Positions 1 through 10,400 of a stretch of DNA of 64,000 nucleotides are shown here, piece by piece (within the stretch, counting starts at the first letter, position 1; every line of letters begins with the position of its first letter). The stretch lies in NCBI RefSeq assembly GCF_000365025.1, contig NZ_KB823011.1, positions 1,136,621-1,200,620 on the forward strand, given 5' to 3'. Below the pieces are notes generated by a model. That model saw nothing but the letters and a program-made list of their open reading frames with translations. It was not told where the DNA came from and did no database searches. The DNA comes from Robiginitomaculum antarcticum DSM 21748 (GTDB lineage Bacteria; Pseudomonadota; Alphaproteobacteria; Caulobacterales; Maricaulaceae). The translations under genes were made by a program, and so were the position numbers.

Positions 1-1
1 C

Positions 2-208
2 ATTTTGCATGCTTTGGCTCTGCGGCCCGGCTATGTGAAATCGCGCGATCAGCTGATGGACGCGGCTTATGACGACCAGATTTATGTCGATGACCGCACA
101 ATTGACAGCCATATAAAACGCCTGCGCAAAAAGTTCCGCAAGACGGATAAGAGTTTCGATGGTATCGAAACGCTATATGGCGTCGGATATAAATATAAAG
201 AAGCCTAG
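2..208 (+). CDS. chvI: Response regulator ChvI, C-terminal part (5' truncated by window edge)
   Basis: This is the end of an OmpR-type winged-helix DNA-binding domain; the receiver domain lies outside the window. The residues around [18 protein letters not shown] are the recognition helix and wing of ChvI/ExoR-pathway regulators, and [14 protein letters not shown] is the usual ChvI C-terminus. The sequence is open from base 2, so no start can be seen. The next gene, a ChvG-type kinase, begins inside its 3' end, which is the standard chvI-chvG order in alphaproteobacteria. By family knowledge the pair senses acidic or envelope stress and controls surface and exopolysaccharide genes; targets in this organism are not visible. 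Confidence 0.88.
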   Translation: MLHALALRPGYVKSRDQLMDAAYDDQIYVDDRTIDSHIKRLRKKFRKTDKSFDGIETLYGVGYKYKEA

Positions 209-1829
209 CAAAGCGCCCGCTTTAACGGTCCGCGGCCCGCGCAGACGCCTGCGCGCGCTGGGCTTGTCGGCGCTGGCCCGCGCTATATTTCTGTCCAATA
301 TGGTCGGGTTGCTGATCCTGCTGATTGGCGCGCTGACCCTGAACGAAGTGCGCGCGGGCCTTATTCAGACCAAATTGCAGAGCCTTTATAGTCAGTCCGA
401 ACTCATCACGTCCGTGTTGGCCAACGAAGCCACAGGCACCGGGCCGATCCCGACGCTCAATGTTCAGGATGCGCGGCAAGTGCTGCGGCTTGTCGATTGG
501 CCCGATGGGACGCGCGTTCAGCTATACGACTACGAAGGTATATTGATCGCCGACAGCGCCGCTCTCGGCACAGGCGTTGAAGACTTGCCGATGAACCCGC
601 CCCAAATAGCACAAAATTTATCCATGATGGAGCGCATAGAAAGCGGCGCGCAATCTTTGGTGCGGGCCATTCCCAGCGTCAAACGCCGCCGCGCGCTGTT
701 AAAACGCGATTTGAACGAAGATATACGCTCGGCCCTGTTAGGTGAGCCGGTGGCGGGGGAGCGCTATGATGAAGGCGAGCTGATTGCTGTGGTCAATTAC
801 CCGGTCAAACGGGTGCAGGCCGTGGTCGGCGTGCTGACGATGGAGACGCGCGATCTGCAGGCCATTGTCGATGCCGAGCGGGCCTCACTCGCGCCCATCG
901 CGCTACTGGCTCTCATCACCGCATTATTGTCGTCGCTTGCGCTGACATTGTTCATCGCCCTGCCTGTGCGGCGTCTGGCCCGCGCGGCCCAGATCGTCAC
1001 GCGCTCATCCGATAATCGCGGTGCGATCCCCGACCTGTCGGGGCGGCAGGACGAAATTGGCGATCTATCGATTACGCTGCGTGAAATGACGGACGGCCTG
1101 TATAACCGGATTAACGATATTGCCAATTTTGCCGCCGATGTCGCCCATGAGATTAAAAACCCGCTCACCAGCCTGCGCAGCGCGACGGAAACATTATCCA
1201 GCGCCAAGACCAAAGCGCAGCGCGATAAAATGGTCAGTATTATTCAAAGTGACGTTATGCGTATGGACCGTCTCATTACGGATATCGCCAAAGCGTCCCG
1301 TATGGACGCCGAACTGGCGCGCGAGTCGGATGGTCCTGTCGAGATTGAAAAAATGCTGGAAAATATGGCGCAGCTTTATGATCAAACGGCGCAAAGCGAC
1401 CGCCCGACTGTGCGTTATCTGTCGGCTGACAATGCGGCCGGAGAACCGATTATTATTTCCGGGGTTGCCGAAGCGCTGGGACAAGTCGTGCGCAATTTGA
1501 TCGATAATGCGCTGACTTTTTCGCCTCCGGGCGGACATGTGCGCTTGCGCGTGCGGCGCGGCGCGGGCGAGCACGCCGAGATGGCGGTTATAACAGTTGA
1601 TGATGACGGGCCTGGCATACCGCCGGATAATCTGGATAATATCTTTGAGCGTTTTTATACGCAGCGCGCTAAGGGCCAAGCCTTCGGCGCCCATTCCGGA
1701 CTCGGCCTGGCGATTTGCAGGCAGATTGTTCGCGCGCATCGCGGAGAGATATACGCCGAAAACCGCGGCCATGAGGGCGCTGTCAGCGGCGCTAAATTTA
1801 CCGTATTATTGCCGCTATATCGCGAGTAG
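159..1829 (+). CDS. chvG: Sensor histidine kinase ChvG
   Basis: Membrane sensor kinase of about 550 residues. A basic N-terminus is followed by a membrane segment at about 44-61, a periplasmic sensor domain, a second membrane segment at about 245-267 and a HAMP linker. The HisKA box [20 protein letters not shown] has its phospho-acceptor at about H330. The ATPase domain follows, with NLIDNALTF (N box), DDDGPGIP (G1) and [10 protein letters not shown] (G2). Two in-frame ATG starts (159 and 177) both lie inside the end of chvI, so the genes overlap and are probably translationally coupled. The last 15 bases overlap the convergent pseudouridine synthase gene. Partner is ChvI; role as envelope or acid stress sensor is inferred from the family. 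Confidence 0.9.
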   Translation: MVSKRYMASDINIKKPSKAPALTVRGPRRRLRALGLSALARAIFLSNMVGLLILLIGALTLNEVRAGLIQTKLQSLYSQSELITSVLANEATGTGPIPTLNVQDARQVLRLVDWPDGTRVQLYDYEGILIADSAALGTGVEDLPMNPPQIAQNLSMMERIESGAQSLVRAIPSVKRRRALLKRDLNEDIRSALLGEPVAGERYDEGELIAVVNYPVKRVQAVVGVLTMETRDLQAIVDAERASLAPIALLALITALLSSLALTLFIALPVRRLARAAQIVTRSSDNRGAIPDLSGRQDEIGDLSITLREMTDGLYNRINDIANFAADVAHEIKNPLTSLRSATETLSSAKTKAQRDKMVSIIQSDVMRMDRLITDIAKASRMDAELARESDGPVEIEKMLENMAQLYDQTAQSDRPTVRYLSADNAAGEPIIISGVAEALGQVVRNLIDNALTFSPPGGHVRLRVRRGAGEHAEMAVITVDDDGPGIPPDNLDNIFERFYTQRAKGQAFGAHSGLGLAICRQIVRAHRGEIYAENRGHEGAVSGAKFTVLLPLYRE

Positions 1830-2834
1830 CCGCGCTTCCAGTCCAGCGAGATCTTTTGGCAGTTCGCTGGTAAATGAGAGCTTTTCTTGGGTTACGGGAT
1901 GGATAAAGCCGAGCGTGCGGGCATGAAGCGCCTGGCGTTTTAGCCCGCCGAGGATCTCTTCGCTGCCGACAAACCCCCGGCCCTTGCCGTAAACCGGATC
2001 GCCGAGAAGCGGACAGCCAATATGGCCCATATGCACGCGGATTTGGTGCGTGCGGCCCGTCTCCAAACGGCAAATCACCTTGGAGACCAGCGGCGTGCCG
2101 AGCGCGGCGCGCGGCTGCTGCCCGTAGGTCTCAACCGTCTCATAATTCGTCACAGCCTGTTTGCCGTGCTCGCTCTCGGGCAGCTCGCCGTAACGGCGGA
2201 TTTGCTCCGCGCTGCGCATTTGAATGACGGCCATTTTTTTGCGGTCGCCTTTGGAGCGCGCAATACGGGTGTCAACTTGGCCACGGCGCGGCTTGGGCGC
2301 GCTGCGCACGAAACAGACATATTCGCGTTCGGCTGTTTTTTTTGCAAATTGCTTGGACAGGCCCTGATGGGCGTCATTGGATTTCGCGACAACCAGCAAG
2401 CCGGATGTGTCTTTGTCAATGCGGTGGACGATACCCGGCCGCGCAACTCCGCCAATGCCCGACAGCGTTCCCGCACAGTGATGCAGCAGCGCATTGACCA
2501 ATGTGCCGTGATAAAGTCCGGGCGCGGGATGCACCGTCATGCCCGACGGCTTATCCACGACGAGCAGATCATCATCTTCATAGACAATGGTGATCGGGAT
2601 GTTTTCCGGCTCGGGGATGTCTTTGGCAGGGGGGGGCAGGTCGACGATATATTCGCCTTCTTCGAGTATCGCCGCGCGCGGTTTGGTCTCGACTGTGCCG
2701 TTTACGCTGACACGGCCATCGGTCAGCACAGCTTTGACGCGGGCCCGCGACAGCCCTGTCCACGTGGCCAGCCATTTATCCAGCCGCTGTCCGGTATCTT
2801 CGAAATGCGCCGTCTTTATCAATTTTTCGCTCAT
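1815..2834 (-). CDS. rluD: RluA-family 23S rRNA pseudouridine synthase (RluD-like)
   Basis: About 339 residues. It has an N-terminal S4 RNA-binding domain (QRLDKWLATWTGLSRARVKA) followed by the RluA catalytic domain. The motif HRIDKDTSGLLVVAK carries the catalytic aspartate at about D140; most family members read HRLD at this place. The later stretch TGRTHQIRVHM is also a family signature. The start chosen is the ATG at 2834, since the 11 upstream in-frame residues do not resemble the family. RluD-type enzymes modify helix 69 of 23S rRNA, but RluC-type specificity cannot be excluded by eye. Its 3' end overlaps convergent chvG. Confidence 0.87.
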   Translation of the reverse strand: MSEKLIKTAHFEDTGQRLDKWLATWTGLSRARVKAVLTDGRVSVNGTVETKPRAAILEEGEYIVDLPPPAKDIPEPENIPITIVYEDDDLLVVDKPSGMTVHPAPGLYHGTLVNALLHHCAGTLSGIGGVARPGIVHRIDKDTSGLLVVAKSNDAHQGLSKQFAKKTAEREYVCFVRSAPKPRRGQVDTRIARSKGDRKKMAVIQMRSAEQIRRYGELPESEHGKQAVTNYETVETYGQQPRAALGTPLVSKVICRLETGRTHQIRVHMGHIGCPLLGDPVYGKGRGFVGSEEILGGLKRQALHARTLGFIHPVTQEKLSFTSELPKDLAGLEARLLAI

Positions 2835-2905
2835 GGTGCGGTATAATACGCAAGGGGATAAAGACAAGCTTGAACTCGCTTAGACATAGATTTATCAAAT
2901 ATCAA

Positions 2906-4087
2906 TTATAGTTTTTTAAACTTATCTGAGAACAAAGCTTTCATTTGTTTTCGATCAATTATTTTTGTTTCGACATGATCGTCTGGGGGGGATAAATCGT
3001 TTTGGATTTTGAGTTTTTCTTTCTCTAACTTCCAAACTTGAAATCTTTGATATATTTTCTTCTCATATTCTTGTGGAATATCTGCATACTGAATGTCCTT
3101 GCAGTTATATATAAAAGGTCTGAATAAAATATTTTTTTCGTCATTAAAGAAAAGTGTAACGTATTCTCTGACATCAAATAAACTGCAACTTTCTTGAGTT
3201 CCCAATAATTTATTTTCTGCCTTAACAAGTTCATCATCTGGAGAAGAAGTATCGATCCAAAAAATCGGATATGGTGAACCGCCCAAGACGCCTTTTAAAT
3301 TTTCCTTTCCATGATATTTTAATCCAATTTCAGCGATGGGTTTGCCATCGTAATCAATTTTTGAAAGAAAATATGCGATTTCCATAGATACTGGAAAACG
3401 ATGAGCAGTTGCGTAAGCGGATAATCTAAATCCAGTATCGACCGCAGGGCCTATGTAGTCTTTCACATAATCGCTTTTTGAGTTGTTCTCTTGCGCTTCG
3501 TACCATTCATTCAAACGATAATATTGGCCATATTGGCCCGCATGCTCGCTTAAATCTGGAGTTGCGTCTGATAAATCACTCCAAAAAGCCACTTCATGAT
3601 TTCCTATTGGAAAGCCCGCCATCCAAGCTGTAGCCTTTAAGTCCAATCGCGATTTTGTATCCCGTAAAAAGCGTCTGTAACTAAGCAGAGCATGTCTCCA
3701 AGCATACAATGCTGTCGCAATCTGCCCAGGATGTACTATCTCAAGAACATAGATTAATTCATCACCATTTATCTTCCATAAACTTGGATTTGGTTGTTTG
3801 TCGTTAGGCCAGCGAGGCTCGGCTATACCATCATCAGTAAAAGCGTGGCGCCATGCTTCGGCAAACATAACTTCAAAGCCAGAATAGAAGTCAATTAGGG
3901 CTTTGAACCAAATTGAACTCGTTGCTTCGAATGACTTTTCTGATTCTGGATTATATTTGAGAGCGTTCTCATCATGTTTCAGTTTTGTTGATCCTATCAG
4001 ATCAACACTTAAAAACATTTTTAAAGATGGCCTTAAAAACTTCGGTAATTCATTAAGGCTTGAGTTCAATTTCAAGTACCTTTGCAC
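2906..4087 (-). CDS. Class III nucleotidyl-cyclase-like protein in a two-gene island
   Basis: 393 residues, not matched to a named family. The N-terminal half reads like a class III (adenylate/guanylate) cyclase. A first metal-type Asp sits at D29 in FLSVDLIGSTKLK, and KINGDELIYVL at 105-115 resembles the KxxGD strand, with second metal-type Asp D109. DYIGPAVDTGFRL at 210-222 lines up with the DxxGxxVNxAxRL element, keeping Asp210, Gly213 and Arg221 but with Asp217 where cyclases have Asn. D29 and D109 are 80 residues apart, more than in typical cyclases, so an insertion is likely. The last 150 residues are not recognised. The GTG start at 4087 overlaps the upstream protease gene by 35 bases; ATG at 4018 (residue 24) is an alternative that keeps the catalytic core. 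The region is visibly AT-rich compared with its flanks, suggesting acquisition. Confidence 0.6.
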   Translation of the reverse strand: MQRYLKLNSSLNELPKFLRPSLKMFLSVDLIGSTKLKHDENALKYNPESEKSFEATSSIWFKALIDFYSGFEVMFAEAWRHAFTDDGIAEPRWPNDKQPNPSLWKINGDELIYVLEIVHPGQIATALYAWRHALLSYRRFLRDTKSRLDLKATAWMAGFPIGNHEVAFWSDLSDATPDLSEHAGQYGQYYRLNEWYEAQENNSKSDYVKDYIGPAVDTGFRLSAYATAHRFPVSMEIAYFLSKIDYDGKPIAEIGLKYHGKENLKGVLGGSPYPIFWIDTSSPDDELVKAENKLLGTQESCSLFDVREYVTLFFNDEKNILFRPFIYNCKDIQYADIPQEYEKKIYQRFQVWKLEKEKLKIQNDLSPPDDHVETKIIDRKQMKALFSDKFKKL

Positions 4088-4610
4088 GAGTTTCAGCTGC
4101 TTTCAGGGAAACCGCAAAGTGTTTAGCCATTTGTTCAATAGAGTTACTTTTTCTCTTAGCTACTTTCTTAAACTCATCTTCAGGCATCAAAAACGCAGCT
4201 GCAAACCAATTTGCCTCCCACTCGGGTCGATCTGATCCATATCTACTTGCCCGCAGACAAAACTTTTCGCGGCCCTTTACTTGCAATGGCCATAAGTAAT
4301 GTAGAACGTAGTGCCCAAGTTCATGGGCTATAGTAAATCGATCTCTTATTTCGGAAGTGTCTTCAGGAATAAAAATGGTAAAATCATTATGATCGATAAC
4401 ATCTAAAGACCCCGCTTCTTGAGAGCCTTCTGCCCAAAAATTTTTCAGTATTATTTTACCGCCCAAACTCTCTACAATTCGAACTATATCTCCACCTATG
4501 GTATATCCATAATGTTTAGCAGCATTTTCAGCAATCCGAAATACAGAATTCATGTCCAGATTGGTAGGCTGCGGGGGTTCGAAAGTATCAGAATGTACTG
4601 AATTCACCAT
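4053..4610 (-). CDS. ImmA/IrrE-family metallopeptidase
   Basis: 185 residues. The zinc-binding motif HELGH lies at 96-100 within FTIAHELGHYVLHY, and the downstream element RPEWEANWFAAAFLMP provides the third-ligand glutamate typical of the ImmA/IrrE (COG2856) family. There is no transmembrane segment and no helix-turn-helix domain; the protein is little more than the protease domain. Family members such as ImmA cleave phage repressors and IrrE cleaves the DdrO repressor, both in response to signals. Here no repressor gene is adjacent. Instead the gene is first in an operon with a cyclase-like gene that overlaps its 3' end. The substrate is unknown. Confidence 0.85.
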   Translation of the reverse strand: MVNSVHSDTFEPPQPTNLDMNSVFRIAENAAKHYGYTIGGDIVRIVESLGGKIILKNFWAEGSQEAGSLDVIDHNDFTIFIPEDTSEIRDRFTIAHELGHYVLHYLWPLQVKGREKFCLRASRYGSDRPEWEANWFAAAFLMPEDEFKKVAKRKSNSIEQMAKHFAVSLKAAETRAKVLEIELKP

Positions 4611-4651
4611 ATTTTAAGTCAACCGATTCTATCTCAAGTGTCAATAGCCTT

Positions 4652-4668
4652 CATTGCTTAATACAATG
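4652..4668. promoter_or_regulatory. Inverted repeat upstream of the protease-cyclase operon
   Basis: CATTG, seven bases, CAATG forms a perfect 5-bp inverted repeat about 42 bases upstream of the ATG of the protease gene. It sits in a 157-bp AT-rich spacer and could be an operator. No repressor gene is nearby, and a repeat this short can occur by chance. Confidence 0.25.
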
Positions 4669-4767
4669 TTAGCTTAGCCATATAAATTTTAGGTGTACGA
4701 GATGCCCCACACTCAACGCGCGTTAGCGTGTACAAAAGAGTGCAAAGTACGTCAAGGCACAAATTGA

Positions 4768-7332
4768 TCACGTAAATATGAGTTTCCCGCTTTTAAGGTC
4801 AATTTTAATCGCCGAACCGTCCGGCAGATCGCCTGCGAGCAGTTGCGCAGCCAGTGGATCCTGCACCTGTTTCTGGATCACGCGTTTGAGCGGACGTGCG
4901 CCATATGACGGATCATAGCCGCGCTCGCCAATCCAGTTTCGCGCCGCGTCGGACAGCGTAATCGTGATGCGACGGTCTGACAGCCAGCCTTGCAGACGCT
5001 TCATCTGAATATCGACAATCGCGCCCATATGCTCGGGCTTTAACCGCTCAAACAATAGCGTCTCGTCGACACGGTTTAAAAACTCCGGACGGAAATGCGC
5101 GCCCAGCTCGGCCATCACGCCGATGCGGGCTTTCTCCACGGACTCGCCGTCCCCCAGATTAAGCAGGTGCTGCGCGCCGATATTAGACGTCATCACGATC
5201 AGCGTATTGCGGAAATCCACTGTGCGGCCTTGGCCATCGGTCAGGCGTCCATCATCGAGCACCTGCAACAGGATATTAAACACATCCTTATGCGCTTTTT
5301 CGATCTCGTCGAACAAAACAACCTGATAGGGACGGCGGCGCACGGACTCGGTCAGCGCCCCGCCTTCATCATAGCCGACATAGCCGGGCGGCGCGCCGAT
5401 CAGACGCGATACGGCGTGCCGCTCCATATATTCGCTCATATCGATACGGGTAATTGCCGCGTCATCGTCAAACATAAATTCAGCCAGCGCTTTGGTTAGC
5501 TCGGTTTTCCCCACGCCTGTCGGGCCAAGGAAGATAAAGCTGCCGATCGGCCGGGCCGGATCTTTCAGACCCGCGCGCGCGCGCCGTACAGCGTCGGATA
5601 CGGCCTTGACCGCCTCGCTCTGCCCGACCACGCGCTTGGCCAGATAGCTTTCCATATCCAGCAGTTTTTCGCGCTCGCCTTCGAGCATTTTTTCCACCGG
5701 AATACCGGTCCAGCGCGCAACAACCCCCGCGACCTGCTCGGCCGTGACAGTCTCCATCTCGCTGCCATCTTCCTGCGCGGCTTCGGCTAATTTGAGGTGC
5801 TCTTCCAGCGCGGGAATGTCTTCGTGCTGTAGACGGCCTGCGCGCTCATAATCGCCTTGGCGCACGGCTTCGGCAAGTTTGCTGCGCGCCTGATCAAGCT
5901 GATCCTTGGTCTCCGCTGCGTCGGCTAATTTGGCTTTCTCCGCCTGCCACGCAGCCGTCATATCCGCGCTCTGGCTTCCCAGGTCGGACAGTTCGCCGGA
6001 CAGCTTTTCAAGGCGGTCTTTGGAGGCTTTGTCTTTTTCCTTGCGCAGGGCCTGCTCTTCGATGCGAAGCTGCACAATGCGGCGGTCAATTTCGTCCAGC
6101 GCTTCGGGCTTGCTGTCCACTTGCATGCGCAGGCGGCTGGCGGCTTCGTCCATCAGGTCGATAGCTTTATCGGGTAAAAACCGGTCAGTGATATACCGGT
6201 GTGACAGAGTTGCCGCCGCAACGATCGCCGCGTCGGAAATACGAATGCCGTGATGAACTTCATATTTATCTTTTAATCCGCGCAGGATCGATACGGTGTC
6301 TTCGACGCTCGGCTCGTTGACGAATACAGTCAGAAAGCGCCGCGCCAAAGCCGCATCTTTTTCCAGATGTTTGCGGTATTCATCCAATGTGGTTGCGCCA
6401 ACGCAATGCAGCTCCCCGCGCGCGAGCGCAGGTTTTAAAAGATTGGCTGCGTCCATTGCGCCGTCACCTTTACCGGCGCCCACCAAAGTGTGGATTTCGT
6501 CGATAAACAAAATGATCTGCCCGTCAGCGGCTTCAACTTCTTTTAGAACGGCTTTGAGACGCTCTTCGAACTCGCCGCGATATTTCGCGCCCGCAATCAG
6601 CGATCCCATATCCAGTGCCAGCAGGCGCTTGCCCTGAATAGACTCCGGCACATCGCCATTAATAATACGCAAAGCGAGACCTTCGGCGATGGCGGTTTTC
6701 CCGACGCCCGGCTCCCCGATCAGCAGAGGATTATTTTTTGTGCGGCGGGTCAGAACCTGAAGCGTGCGGCGGATCTCTTCGTCGCGGCCAATGACCGGAT
6801 CAAGCTTGCCGTCACGCGCGGCCTGAGTCAGATCACGGGCATATTTCGCCAGCGCCTCATAACCGTCTTCGGCATTTTCACTGTCCACTTTACGCCCCTG
6901 TCGTAGATTTTTAATCGCTTCACCCAAGGCCGCCGGCGTCACGCCGGCCTCTTTCAGCACGGCGTTAATCTCTTTATCGCCCGTTAGCGCGAGCAAAAGC
7001 CGCTCGGCGGAGACGAAACTGTCACCTGCATCCTTGGCAGCCTTTTCGGCATTCGCCAGCACCTTGCCTGCCGGCGCGCTCATGATCAGGCGGTCTGCAC
7101 CGCCGCCGTCCACACCGGGAAGTTTCTCAAGCAGGCCCGCTGCGCCCGCAGCCGCTTTGAGGCTATCTCCGCCTGCCGCGGCAATCAAATTGCTCGCTAG
7201 CTTTTCTTTTTCCTCCAGCAGGGCCGCAAATAAATGGGCGGGCACCAGCTGTTGGTGGTTATTTTGAAGCGCAAGCGCCTGGGCCGCTTGCACAATGGCG
7301 CGCACGCGGGCTGTCATTTTTTCCGGATTCAT
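4768..7332 (-). CDS. clpB: Disaggregase ClpB (Hsp100)
   Basis: 854 residues, the usual ClpB length. The N-terminal Clp_N repeats are followed by AAA+ module 1 ([13 protein letters not shown] Walker [10 protein letters not shown] Walker B) and the coiled-coil middle domain at about 410-530. AAA+ module 2 has [14 protein letters not shown], the pore loop GYVGYDEGG and the C-terminal ClpB small domain. The protein works with DnaK to rescue aggregated proteins in the cytoplasm after heat stress. The start is supported by an AGGAGG ribosome-binding site just upstream. A heat-shock-like promoter lies about 50-80 bases upstream of the start. Confidence 0.97.
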   Translation of the reverse strand: MNPEKMTARVRAIVQAAQALALQNNHQQLVPAHLFAALLEEKEKLASNLIAAAGGDSLKAAAGAAGLLEKLPGVDGGGADRLIMSAPAGKVLANAEKAAKDAGDSFVSAERLLLALTGDKEINAVLKEAGVTPAALGEAIKNLRQGRKVDSENAEDGYEALAKYARDLTQAARDGKLDPVIGRDEEIRRTLQVLTRRTKNNPLLIGEPGVGKTAIAEGLALRIINGDVPESIQGKRLLALDMGSLIAGAKYRGEFEERLKAVLKEVEAADGQIILFIDEIHTLVGAGKGDGAMDAANLLKPALARGELHCVGATTLDEYRKHLEKDAALARRFLTVFVNEPSVEDTVSILRGLKDKYEVHHGIRISDAAIVAAATLSHRYITDRFLPDKAIDLMDEAASRLRMQVDSKPEALDEIDRRIVQLRIEEQALRKEKDKASKDRLEKLSGELSDLGSQSADMTAAWQAEKAKLADAAETKDQLDQARSKLAEAVRQGDYERAGRLQHEDIPALEEHLKLAEAAQEDGSEMETVTAEQVAGVVARWTGIPVEKMLEGEREKLLDMESYLAKRVVGQSEAVKAVSDAVRRARAGLKDPARPIGSFIFLGPTGVGKTELTKALAEFMFDDDAAITRIDMSEYMERHAVSRLIGAPPGYVGYDEGGALTESVRRRPYQVVLFDEIEKAHKDVFNILLQVLDDGRLTDGQGRTVDFRNTLIVMTSNIGAQHLLNLGDGESVEKARIGVMAELGAHFRPEFLNRVDETLLFERLKPEHMGAIVDIQMKRLQGWLSDRRITITLSDAARNWIGERGYDPSYGARPLKRVIQKQVQDPLAAQLLAGDLPDGSAIKIDLKSGKLIFT

Positions 7333-7380
7333 ACATCCCTCCTTGGTCGCCCCTTAGGGGCTCATCAATATCTGACTCAA

Positions 7381-7409
7381 AGATAGGAATTTATTCCGTA
7401 GAGGCAAGG
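7381..7409 (-). promoter_or_regulatory. Possible sigma-32 (RpoH) promoter of clpB
   Basis: On the minus strand, CCTTGCC is followed after 15 bases by CCTATCTTT. This resembles the alphaproteobacterial RpoH pattern (CTTG -35, CCYAT-type -10) and sits at a sensible distance from the clpB start. The match is partial and judged by eye. Confidence 0.4.
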
Positions 7410-7479
7410 GGTGGAATTATGCGTCGCTTTGCGATACCGGATTTCGCTGGCGCTCTATCCGGCAGGCGTAAGCCCTCGA

Positions 7480-10400
7480 TTATCCCACCGATAATTCCTG
7501 TAATTGTGCCACCGCAAGCGCAAATTTAGCCAGTGTCCAGCCGCCGGCGCCGGAGAGGCGCATATAGGCGGAATCGTAAGCTTTTACGCTGGCGAGATGA
7601 TCTTTCAGCCACGGATCAATAACATTGCGGGCCGGAACGTTGGCTTTGCCGCCGCGCGTTTTATGTGCGCGGGCAGCCAATAAGGCGAGCTGTCCCTGAA
7701 CGGCGTAAAAGTCTTCGGTAATACGGCGCAAAGCGAGGCGATCCCAATGATCTTTAGGTGTCAGGCGTATGGCCGCATTGCGCAGACGGTCAATTTTAAA
7801 CCGCCCGCCAATATCGTAAAACAGCTCTGCGGCAGGTTTCAGGTCCCATCCGGTTTCGCTGGCAAAGGCGACAACATCAAAGCCCGATGCGTAACTGCGC
7901 AAAAGGGCGGCGCGTTCGGCCAGCTCTTGCGGTATGCCCTGTTTGGTAAAGCGCGAGACGCGGCCTTGTGCGCGTTTACGGTCATAGGAGCTGAGCAGGT
8001 TAAGCCAGTCACTGTCCAAATCGGCCAGCGCGTTTTTGCGCGGCGTCAAGCGCGGCTCGATCTCTCCGCTCTCATAACGGCGCACGATCCAGCCGGTAAT
8101 ACGGGAAATGACGCGGGCGAGCTCGGCCAAAACGTCATATTGCGCGCTGGCAGACACGACATTATCCAGCGCGGCAATTTCGCGGCGCAAATTCGGCCCG
8201 TCCAGCGCGGCATAAGCGATAATAAAGGCGCTGGAAATATCAGACACTATCCCATTTGTATGCTCTGCCGCGCGCATCATAAAGAGCGGCCCGCCGACAT
8301 CGACAATTAAATTGGCCAGACGCGAGCCGATAATCTCACCGCGCAGGCGGTGGGTTTCCATGGCCTTGTCAAATTTGCTCAAAGCGGGCGGAAAATAATC
8401 CTGTAATAATTTGTGCAAATAGGGATCAGACGTCAAACCGCTGGCCATTAAATCATCAAATAATTTGATCTTGGCATAAGCCAGCAATACGGCCAGTTCA
8501 GGACGATACAGACCGCGATCTTCGGCTTCCCGGGCGCGCATTTCCGCCGTACTCGGCAGACCTTCAACTATGCGGTCCAGGCGCCCGCCGCGTTCCAGCA
8601 AGCTCATAAACCGCTCATAGGCATTATGATCATTTACTGCCGTAAGCTGCGCCCGCGACAAGGCCCCCGTCTGATCATAATTATGAGCCAGGACAAGGCG
8701 CGCCACATCATCGGTCATACTCTCCAGCAGCGCGTTACGGTCAGCCTTTTTGAGCGCGCCTTGTTCTATCGCGCCGCCCAGAAGGATTTTGATATTCACC
8801 TCATGATCAGAGCTGTCCACGCCTGCGCTATTATCAATAGCGTCGGTATTGATGCGTCCGCCGGATCGGGCAAATTCAATACGTCCCGCCTGGGTTACGC
8901 CCAAATTGGCGCCTTCGCCGACAACTTTCGCGCTCACGTCGCAGCCTGTGACGCGTACGGGATCATTGGCTTTGTCACCGACCTGTAAATCGGATTCGAG
9001 ACTGGAGCGGATATAGGTCCCGATCCCGCCAAACCAGAGCAGTTCACACTGGGTTTTCAATAGCGCATGGATCAGCTCATTGGGGGTGACTTCATTGCGG
9101 GACAGCCCCGTCAGGGCTTTGATTTGTGGCGTTAACGCTATGGACTTTTCCGCGCGTGAGAAGACGCCGCCGCCTTTGGAAATGAGTTCGGCATTATAAT
9201 CCTGCCAGGTCGAACGCGGCAGAGCAAACAGGCGCGCGCGTTCGGCAAAACTGCTTTGCGCGTCAGGGGTCGGATCGATGAAAATATCAAGATGATTAAA
9301 CGCGGCGAGAAGTTGAATATGAGGCGAGAGCAACATGCCATTGCCAAAAACATCGCCTGACATATCACCGACGCCGATAACGGTGAAATCCTCATTCTGG
9401 ATATCTTTGCCCATTTCACGGAAATGTCGTTTGACCGCTTCCCAACCGCCGCGCGCGGTAATACCCATTTTTTTATGGTCATAGCCGACCGATCCGCCGG
9501 ACGCGAAAGCGTCCGCCAGCCAGAAGCCTTTGTCCATGGCGATGCCGTTGGCGATATCGGAAAATGTTGCCGTGCCTTTATCGGCTGCCACGACCAAATA
9601 CGGATCGGACGCGTCCCAGCACAGAACGTCCTGGGGCGGTACAATATCCGTTCCGACATAATTATCAGTGATATCAAGAAGCCCGGAAATAAAGATCGTA
9701 TAGGCGGCAATGCCTTCTTCCATAATTGCATTACGGTCCCCGCCAATTGGCAGGTCTTTAGGATAGAACCCGCCTTTGGACCCGACCGGAACGATGACCG
9801 CATTTTTGACCTGCTGGGCTTTGACAAGGCCCAGCACTTCGGTGCGGTAATCGTCACGGCGGTCAGACCAGCGCAGCCCGCCGCGCGCGACAGGGCCGAA
9901 GCGTAAATGCAGGCCTTCAACGCGCGGTGACCAAACAAAGATTTCACGGTAGGGCTTGGGATTGGGAAGGTCTTCGAGCTCACGGCTGGCGATTTTCAAG
10001 CTGATATAAGGACTCGGGGCTCCGTCATCATCGCGCTGATAGAAATTTGTGCGAAGCGTGTTTTGCAACAGATCTGACAGGCGGCGTAGGACGCGGTCAT
10101 AATCCAGCGATTGGACTGTATCGAGCGCGGACGTGATTTTAGCGACGATGGCAGTAGCGGCCTCAGCCCGCGCGCCCATATCCGCAAACATTTTCGGATC
10201 AAACCGCGTTTCAAATAGCGCAAATAACAGACGCGCTATATCACCATGCGCGGTCAGGGCCGCAATCTGTACGGTTTCCGATGGATCCATGCCGGATTGG
10301 GCGCGATATCGGCACATGGTGCGGATGACCGCAACATCACGCCATGACAGGCCAAGGCGCATGATCAGCGCGTTAAAACGATCATTATCCGTATGCCCTG

